Source: Sutterella sp.
GTDB taxonomy: Bacteria > Pseudomonadota > Gammaproteobacteria > Burkholderiales > Burkholderiaceae_F
Reading direction: 5' to 3'
Assembly: GCA_019418605.1 (NCBI GenBank)
Contig: DYBN01000057.1
Span: forward strand, 1-45,987
DNA length: 45,987 bases
How positions within the stretch are numbered: the first letter of the stretch is position 1; each line of letters begins with the position of its first letter. Below, piece after piece: positions 43,431 through 45,987 of the stretch. The position numbers were made by a program, and so were the translations under genes. The notes under the pieces are model-generated. The model searched no databases. It had not been told where the DNA came from and saw only the letters and a program-made list of their open reading frames with translations.

Positions 43431-43706
43431 GCACAAACAAAAAATACCGCTAAAGCGTCTGCCGCACGACGTCGCTCGACATTGTCACTTCCCTGCACTT
43501 TCACGAGCCCCTCTCTTAGCTGCGCCGGACGCCCAGGCGGTCCGTCGACTCCTCCCGAATCGTTTTTTATGTTCCGCTTTTTGTTTTGAAGCGAAACGGG
43601 CTTTACGAACTCAGTTTTTTTTTCGATCTGTTTTCGGGCTTATTCACCGCAAACAGAGCGCAGTGGAACACGTTTTTTCCTTCCTCCAAAAAAGGAGCTC
43701 TTGGCA

Positions 43707-44885
43707 ATGGCCAGCGATTTTCTCTTTACCTCCGAGTCGGTGAGTGAAGGCCACCCCGACAAGGTCGCCGATCAGATTTCCGACGCAGTGCTCGACGCCT
43801 GCCTCAAGGAAGATCCCTTGAGCCGCGTGGCGGCCGAAACGCTCTGCACGACGGGACTTGTCGTGCTCGCAGGCGAAATCACCACGAACGCCGTCGTCGA
43901 CTACATCGACATCACCCGCAACGTCCTCAAGGACATCGGCTACGACAACACCGAGTACGGCATTGACCACAAGGGCTGCTCGGTGCTCGTGGGCTACGAC
44001 AAGCAGTCAAACGACATCGCCCAGGGCGTCAACGAGCGCAACCATGATCCCCTGACGCAGGGCGCAGGCGACCAGGGCCTCATGTTTGGCTACGCGTGCG
44101 ACGAAACCGCAACGCTCATGCCCGCTGCGATCTACTACGCGCACCGCCTGGTGCAGCGCCAGTCGCAGGTGCGCCGCAACGGCCTCATGCCCTATCTGCG
44201 GCCCGATGCCAAGAGCCAGGTCACCCTCAGATACGTCGACGGCCGCCCGGTTGCGGCCGACACCATCGTGCTCTCGACGCAGCACTCGCCCGAGTGGAGC
44301 GACGGCCTGCAGATGAAGCCCGAATTCATCGAAGCGGTCGTTGAAAACATCATTCGTCCGGTGATGCCCGCCGAGTGGCTCAAGGGTACGAAGTTCCTCG
44401 TGAACCCCACCGGACGCTTTGTGGTCGGCGGCCCCCAGGGCGACTGCGGCCTTACCGGGCGCAAGATCATCGTCGACACCTACGGCGGCGCGTGCCCGCA
44501 CGGCGGCGGCGCCTTCTCGGGAAAGGACCCCACCAAGGTCGACCGCTCGGCCGCCTACGCCTGCCGCTACGTTGCCAAGAACATCGTCGCCGCGGGCCTT
44601 GCCAAGCGCTGCCAGGTGCAGGTCGCCTACGCCATCGGCGTGGCCGAACCCATGAACATCACCGTGCTCACGCAGGGCACGGGCGTCATCCCCGATGAAA
44701 AGATCGCCGAACTCGTGCGCCGCAACTTCGATCTGCGCCCGGGCGGCATCATCGAGATGCTCGATCTGCGTCGGCCGATCTACTTCAAAACCGCCGCCTA
44801 CGGCCACTTCGGCCGCGAAGAGCCGGAATTCACCTGGGAGCGCACGGACAAGGCGGCCGATCTGCGCGAGCAGGCCGGGCTCTAA
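43707..44885 (+). CDS. metK: S-adenosylmethionine synthetase
   Basis: MetK makes S-adenosylmethionine from methionine and ATP. The 392-residue enzyme has SEGHPDKVADQISDA (H16), the GAGDQG segment, and the phosphate-binding HGGGAFSGKDPTKVDRSAAY region (about 265-284). ATG 43707 has GGAG nine bases before it. That GGAG can pair with CTCC just upstream, which would hide the ribosome-binding site. It serves the SAM-dependent methyltransferase in this window, among many others. Confidence 0.97.
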   Translation: MASDFLFTSESVSEGHPDKVADQISDAVLDACLKEDPLSRVAAETLCTTGLVVLAGEITTNAVVDYIDITRNVLKDIGYDNTEYGIDHKGCSVLVGYDKQSNDIAQGVNERNHDPLTQGAGDQGLMFGYACDETATLMPAAIYYAHRLVQRQSQVRRNGLMPYLRPDAKSQVTLRYVDGRPVAADTIVLSTQHSPEWSDGLQMKPEFIEAVVENIIRPVMPAEWLKGTKFLVNPTGRFVVGGPQGDCGLTGRKIIVDTYGGACPHGGGAFSGKDPTKVDRSAAYACRYVAKNIVAAGLAKRCQVQVAYAIGVAEPMNITVLTQGTGVIPDEKIAELVRRNFDLRPGGIIEMLDLRRPIYFKTAAYGHFGREEPEFTWERTDKAADLREQAGL

Positions 44886-44919
44886 AGCGCGAAGAAAAAG
44901 CGACGTTTTAGAAGATTTT

Positions 44920-44951
44920 CAAAGCTTTTGGGGGCTTTTGCCCCCGCTTTG
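44920..44951 (+). terminator. hairpin after metK, probable terminator
   Basis: CAAAGC and GCTTTG enclose GGGGGC-TTTT-GCCCCC, a very stable hairpin 35 bp after the metK stop. T-rich sequence (GTTTTTA, then CTTTTC) follows a little downstream, not immediately. Confidence 0.6.
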
Positions 44952-44996
44952 AGCTCTTCGTCGGTTTTTAGCGCTTTTCTTTTGTTTGCATTTTCT

Positions 44997-45031
44997 CAGC
45001 CGTCCTCTGCAGGAAAGAGGGCGGCTGATTT
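44997..45031 (+). terminator. second hairpin between metK and the GNAT gene
   Basis: CAGCCGTCCTCT pairs with AGAGGGCGGCTG (12 bp with one T-G pair), followed by ATTTGCGTTTT. It may be a back-up terminator for metK. Confidence 0.5.
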
Positions 45032-45075
45032 GCGTTTTCAGACCCCCTTCAAGAACCCCTCTTTTCTAAACCCCC

Positions 45076-45648
45076 ATGGACGTTTTAATCGACACGCCGC
45101 GCTTTTGTCTTCGGAGCTGGTGCCAAAGCGACATCGAGCCCTTTCGCAGCATGAACGCCGATCCGGCCGTCATGCGGTTTTTTCCCCGCACGCTTTGCGA
45201 AGAGGAAAGCGACGCGCTCTATGCGCGCATTCAACGCGACTTCGCGCGCGACGGCTTTGGCCTGTGGGCGCTTGACGTGCACGCTGGCCCGCAGCAGAGC
45301 GTCGGCGGCTTTGCGGGCTTTGTGGGCATCACGCGCACAAGCTTTGATCCGGACATGATCGAAATTGCCTGGCGGCTTGCCGTCCCTTTTCAGCACAAGG
45401 GCCTTGCAACCGAGGCCGCCGCAGCCGCGCTCGAAGCGGGCTTCACGCGCTTTCATCTTGACCGCATTGTCGCCTTCACGGCGCTGCAGAACCTGCCGAG
45501 CAGGCGTTTGATGGAGCGCCTCGGCATGGTCTTTGAGTGCAAGTTTCTGCACCCGGCGCTGGATCCCCGCCACCCTCTGGCGCCGCACATGAGGTGCGTC
45601 ATGACAAAAGAAGCCTGGATGCAAAAAGCCCGCTTGCACCGCTTGTGA
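45076..45648 (+). CDS. GNAT-family N-acetyltransferase (RimJ/RimL-like)
   Basis: A 190-residue acetyltransferase of the RimJ/RimL branch. The N-terminus opens with LIDTPRFCLRSW. The acetyl-CoA loop is QHKGLATEA (106-114), after the strand IEIAWRLAVPF, and NLPSRRLMERLGMVFEC is the typical C-terminal motif. The branch includes ribosomal-protein and small-molecule acetylases; the substrate is not evident. It is separated from metK by two hairpins and is probably transcribed on its own. Confidence 0.88.
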   Translation: MDVLIDTPRFCLRSWCQSDIEPFRSMNADPAVMRFFPRTLCEEESDALYARIQRDFARDGFGLWALDVHAGPQQSVGGFAGFVGITRTSFDPDMIEIAWRLAVPFQHKGLATEAAAAALEAGFTRFHLDRIVAFTALQNLPSRRLMERLGMVFECKFLHPALDPRHPLAPHMRCVMTKEAWMQKARLHRL

Positions 45649-45746
45649 TTTGCCCAGCCACAGCACCGGCGTTGCCTTTTATATCTCAAGGTTACCCTCC
45701 CCCATAGACTATTGACTTCCTCAATTTTCTTGAGTAGCAAATATCC

Positions 45747-45845
45747 GGGTACCAGAATGATCCTGTCTCAACAAGAGAGAGACCAGCCGGAGGTTGTGTT
45801 TGATCAGCAAGAGTCTTCACAACGAATCCACTCCGGCTGTTTTTT
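45747..45845 (+). ncRNA. candidate small RNA of about 100 nt
   Basis: A possible promoter (TTGACT at 45712-45717, TAGCAA at 45735-45740, 17 bp apart) is followed by a stem GTCTC/GAGAC (45765-45783). A larger terminator-like hairpin comes next: CAGCCGGAG (45784-45792) with CTCCGGCTG (45831-45839) plus inner TTGTG/CACAA, ending in six Ts. No ORF with a start signal covers it. It could instead be an attenuated leader for the micro-ORF that follows. Inferred from structure only. Confidence 0.45.
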
Positions 45846-45891
45846 GATCAAAAAGATCTTGCTTCTCTCATCCATTCTGGAGAACCACAAA

Positions 45892-45936
45892 ATGAAAATG
45901 ACTTTAGCTGCAGCCGCCGTGCTCGGTGCTTTGTAA
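45892..45936 (+). CDS. 14-codon micro-ORF resembling a truncated signal peptide
   Basis: ATG with GGAG nine bases upstream encodes MKMTLAAAAVLGAL and then stops. Charged start plus an Ala/Leu core is what the beginning of an exported protein looks like, but the stop comes before any cleavage site. The stop overlaps a hairpin, GGTGCTT-TGT-AAGCACC. It is either a leader peptide or the 5' remnant of a secreted-protein gene; the window ends 51 bp later. Confidence 0.4.
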   Translation: MKMTLAAAAVLGAL

Positions 45937-45987
45937 GCACCCCAAAGCTTTTTGACTCCCGCTTCGCTTGACCCTAAGAATGAAGCT

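Noticed and set aside
43615..43623. T9 run upstream of metK as a phase-variation tract
   Set aside because: It is non-coding, T-runs of this size are common in leaders, and no promoter elements flank it at a spacing that would make length matter.

Overview
The window is about 46 kb of GC-rich bacterial chromosome and is almost entirely protein-coding. Gene order points to a betaproteobacterium of the Burkholderiales: lolB-ispE-tRNA-Gln-prs-rplY-deaD-pth, and kdsD-kdsC-lptC-lptA-lptB-rpoN-ptsN-rapZ. The ISAs1-like transposase, the large autotransporter, the FNT-family formate/nitrite channel and the trimmed rpoN-ptsN-rapZ cluster would fit the gut family Sutterellaceae. That placement is inference, because no 16S gene or marker search was available.

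Layout. 1-1842: a short gene-free left end and an intact ISAs1-like insertion sequence, with a promoter-embedded palindrome and probable imperfect target duplications. 1925-4887 (+): mnmA, engB, hemB. 5075-8671 (-): argB overlapping a HAD phosphatase gene, then sppA. 9038-12957 (-): an unknown lipoprotein, hslU, hslV and dksA. 13210-16983 (-): an accessory island with an autotransporter adhesin and a transposase-derived gene that has lost its catalytic residues. 17102-21332 (-): a COG0523 metallochaperone GTPase, an RlmI-like rRNA methyltransferase, dapF and an LpxL-type acyltransferase. 21638-31795 (+): TPR protein, lolB, ispE, tRNA-Gln(UUG), prs, rplY, deaD, pth, a DUF523 gene and ychF. 31919-32314 (-): hslR. 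32567-40191 (+): Kdo synthesis and LPS export (kdsD, kdsC, lptCAB), rpoN, ptsN and rapZ. 40115-42102 (-): mutM and mutY, which together repair 8-oxoguanine damage. 42392-45648 (+): an FNT channel, metK with a long structured leader, and a GNAT acetyltransferase. 45649-45987: a candidate small RNA and a 14-codon signal-peptide-like micro-ORF.

The genes are mostly envelope biogenesis (lptABC, kdsCD, lolB, lpxL, dapF, sppA), translation and RNA quality control (mnmA, engB, rplY, pth, deaD, ychF, hslR, rRNA methyltransferase), proteostasis (hslUV) and global regulation (dksA, rpoN, ptsN, rapZ).

The most noteworthy signals are four. (1) A run of nine G residues inside the signal-peptide codons of the autotransporter leaves the gene exactly one base out of frame, as expected of a phase-variable switch in its OFF state. 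(2) The gene immediately upstream is an intact ORF homologous to the IS transposase in the same window, but it lacks the DDE residues and recognisable IS ends, as expected of a domesticated transposase. (3) A run of eleven C residues lies about 50 bp upstream of rpoN. (4) Structured, apparently non-coding segments lie upstream of metK and at the right end of the window.
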